Shown here piece after piece: positions 6,432 through 7,442 of a stretch of DNA of 7,442 nucleotides (the first letter of the stretch is position 1; every line of letters begins with the position of its first letter). The stretch is from assembly GCA_023417955.1 (NCBI GenBank), contig JAEZDW010000258.1, positions 1-7,442 on the forward strand. Direction: 5' to 3'. The notes beneath the pieces were generated by a model that saw nothing but the letters and a program-made list of their open reading frames with translations, searched no databases and was not told the DNA's origin. The translations under genes were made by a program, and so were the position numbers. Origin of the DNA: Bacteroidota bacterium (GTDB lineage: Bacteria > Bacteroidota > Bacteroidia > Cytophagales > Cyclobacteriaceae).

Positions 6432-6962
6432 TTATTCAAAGTTCTTTTCATTCACTTCAGAAGCGCCTGCGTCGCGAAGCAATGCAGCGATTTGATCCTT
6501 GGTGAGTTTTGTGTTCTCAACAAGGTCAATTGCCATCACGTGTTTGTCGTCTGTGCTGCGGACGTCAAACTGACGTGGCCAGCGATAAGGCTTCATATCG
6601 CTTACGAGTATGAAGGTCGCCACCATCCCGAGCGCGGACAGGAGGACGGTCAATTCAAAAGTTACAGGGATGAATGACGCAAGGGAAACATAGTTCTTTC
6701 CACCAATGATCATCGGCCAGTCGTATCCCAGCATCCAGATCTGCATCAGCAAAGCCAGCGATGTACCCGCTAACCCGAAGATGAACGCTGCAATCGGCAA
6801 ACGAGTCCGTTTGTAACCGAGAACTTCGTCAAGACCGTGAACGGGAAAAGGTGTGAAGACTTCGTGGATCTTTACTCCACCAGCGCGCACCTTACGCACA
6901 CCGTCGAGCACCAGCTGCTCATTGTCAAAAATCCCTACCAGAAAATTTTTATTTACCTCCAT
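6432..6962 (-). CDS. actD: Alternative complex III subunit D (ActD, DUF3341 family)
   Basis: This 176-residue protein is the DUF3341 subunit of alternative complex III. It has a cytoplasm-like N-terminal domain (1-54) with the conserved stretch TPFPVHGLDEVLGYKRTRLP (37-56). Two membrane helices follow, at about 55-75 and 98-121, the second preceded by SFIPVTFELTVLLSA. A soluble C-terminal domain (122-176) contains KPYRWPRQFDV. There are no Cys-rich or heme-binding motifs, as expected, because ActD is regarded as a structural subunit. The ATG at 6962 is the only sensible start (MEVNKNFLVGIFDNE) and lies 43 bases after actC. No clear Shine-Dalgarno sequence precedes it. The stop is three bases before actE, implying coupled translation. 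Confidence 0.95.
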   Translation of the reverse strand: MEVNKNFLVGIFDNEQLVLDGVRKVRAGGVKIHEVFTPFPVHGLDEVLGYKRTRLPIAAFIFGLAGTSLALLMQIWMLGYDWPMIIGGKNYVSLASFIPVTFELTVLLSALGMVATFILVSDMKPYRWPRQFDVRSTDDKHVMAIDLVENTKLTKDQIAALLRDAGASEVNEKNFE

Positions 6963-7005
6963 GGCAATTTGATATAGGTCTCTTCAGTTGTGTTGAATTC
7001 TTGCT

Positions 7006-7442
7006 TTAAGCTTGTTTATGATCGATTTGCTCCGAATCAGACCGCACGATGCTCTTTACTTCGGCCATGTTGATCACAGGGAAGAACTTGGCAAAAAGCA
7101 GGAACGCTGTAAAGAACAGCCCGAATGTGAAAATGTACTCACCAATGTCGTACATAGTCGGGTGGAACATCGTCCAGCTCGACGGTATATAATCGCGGTG
7201 CAGTGACGTTACAATGATCACGAAGCGCTCGAACCACATACCAATGTTTACGATGATCGACAAAACAAATGTCGCCACGATGCTGGTCCGGATTTTCTTG
7301 ATCCAGAAAAGCTGCGGCGAAATCACGTTACAAGTCATCATCGACCAGTATGCCCATGCATACGGTCCCTGTACACGGTTATAGAATGCATAGCCTTCGT
7401 ATTCTACGCCCGAGTACCAAGAAATGAACAACTCTGTTATAT
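7006..7442 (-). CDS. actC: Alternative complex III subunit C (ActC, NrfD/PsrC-like membrane subunit), C-terminal part, cut by window edge
   Basis: The last 144 codons are present, and the frame stays open to the window edge with the first complete codons reading Ile-Thr-Glu. A TTG within the frame at 7431 is an internal Leu codon and not a start. ActC is the NrfD-like polytopic subunit thought to form the quinol site of alternative complex III with the iron-sulfur protein ActB. Three hydrophobic segments can be seen, around GPYAWAYWSMMTCNVISPQ, IVNIGMWFERFVIIVTSLHR and FTFGLFFTAFLLFAKFFPVI. The second, with GMWFERFVIIVTSLHRDY followed by IPSSW, is highly characteristic of ActC. A short charged tail ends the protein. 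It is followed 43 bases later by actD. Confidence 0.95.
   Translation of the reverse strand, partial: ITELFISWYSGVEYEGYAFYNRVQGPYAWAYWSMMTCNVISPQLFWIKKIRTSIVATFVLSIIVNIGMWFERFVIIVTSLHRDYIPSSWTMFHPTMYDIGEYIFTFGLFFTAFLLFAKFFPVINMAEVKSIVRSDSEQIDHKQA

Noticed and set aside
6306..6677. 123-codon open frame on the plus strand spanning the actD-actE junction
   Set aside because: It runs antisense across two well-supported genes and has no recognisable domain.
6963..7005. Promoter or regulatory site in the actC-actD spacer
   Set aside because: No Bacteroidota-like TTTG and TAnnTTTG pair with suitable spacing and no inverted repeat could be found in these 43 bases.
7006..7431. TTG at 7431 as the start of a short separate gene
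   Set aside because: The frame continues open to the window edge and the residues before it (Ile-Thr-Glu) fit the ActC family, so the TTG is an internal Leu codon.

Overview
The window is a dense, single-direction stretch of a respiratory gene cluster from a bacterium of the Bacteroidota, most likely of the Cytophagales/Chitinophagales/Flavobacteriia type. This assignment rests on gene order and protein style: alternative complex III subunits sit directly upstream of an aa3-type cytochrome oxidase, the ActD, ActE and ActF sequences look like Bacteroidota versions, and the start codons lack strong Shine-Dalgarno sequences. I cannot fix the genus from the sequence alone. All real genes lie on the minus strand, so the transcript reads from the right edge to the left edge.

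In order of transcription: the C-terminal end of actC (7442-7006, cut by the window edge), actD (6962-6432), actE (6428-5742), actF (5705-4344), coxB (4329-3262), coxA (3227-1329), a 73-base spacer with stacked inverted repeats, ctaA (1255-251), and the N-terminal part of ctaB (249-1, cut by the window edge). Spacers are 43, 3, 36, 14, 34, 73 and 1 bases, and no internal promoter or classical terminator is visible, so one polycistronic unit is the simplest reading. The genes actA and actB should lie off the right edge; the rest of ctaB, and possibly subunits III and IV of the oxidase, off the left edge.

Together the genes encode an electron path from menaquinol to oxygen. Alternative complex III (Act) oxidises quinol and passes electrons through c-type hemes. 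The CuA site of CoxB receives them, and CoxA reduces oxygen at its heme a3-CuB centre while pumping protons. CtaB turns heme B into heme O and CtaA turns heme O into heme A, the cofactor CoxA needs, so the cluster also supplies its own prosthetic group.

This is a known type of cluster, and I found no undescribed system, mobile element, RNA gene or CRISPR array. The points most worth a second look are small: the folded spacer between the oxidase structural genes and the heme A genes, Phe in place of the usual electron-entry Trp of CoxB, Asn in place of a usual His in CtaA, two extra N-terminal membrane helices in CoxB, and His-rich segments in CoxA and ActF.
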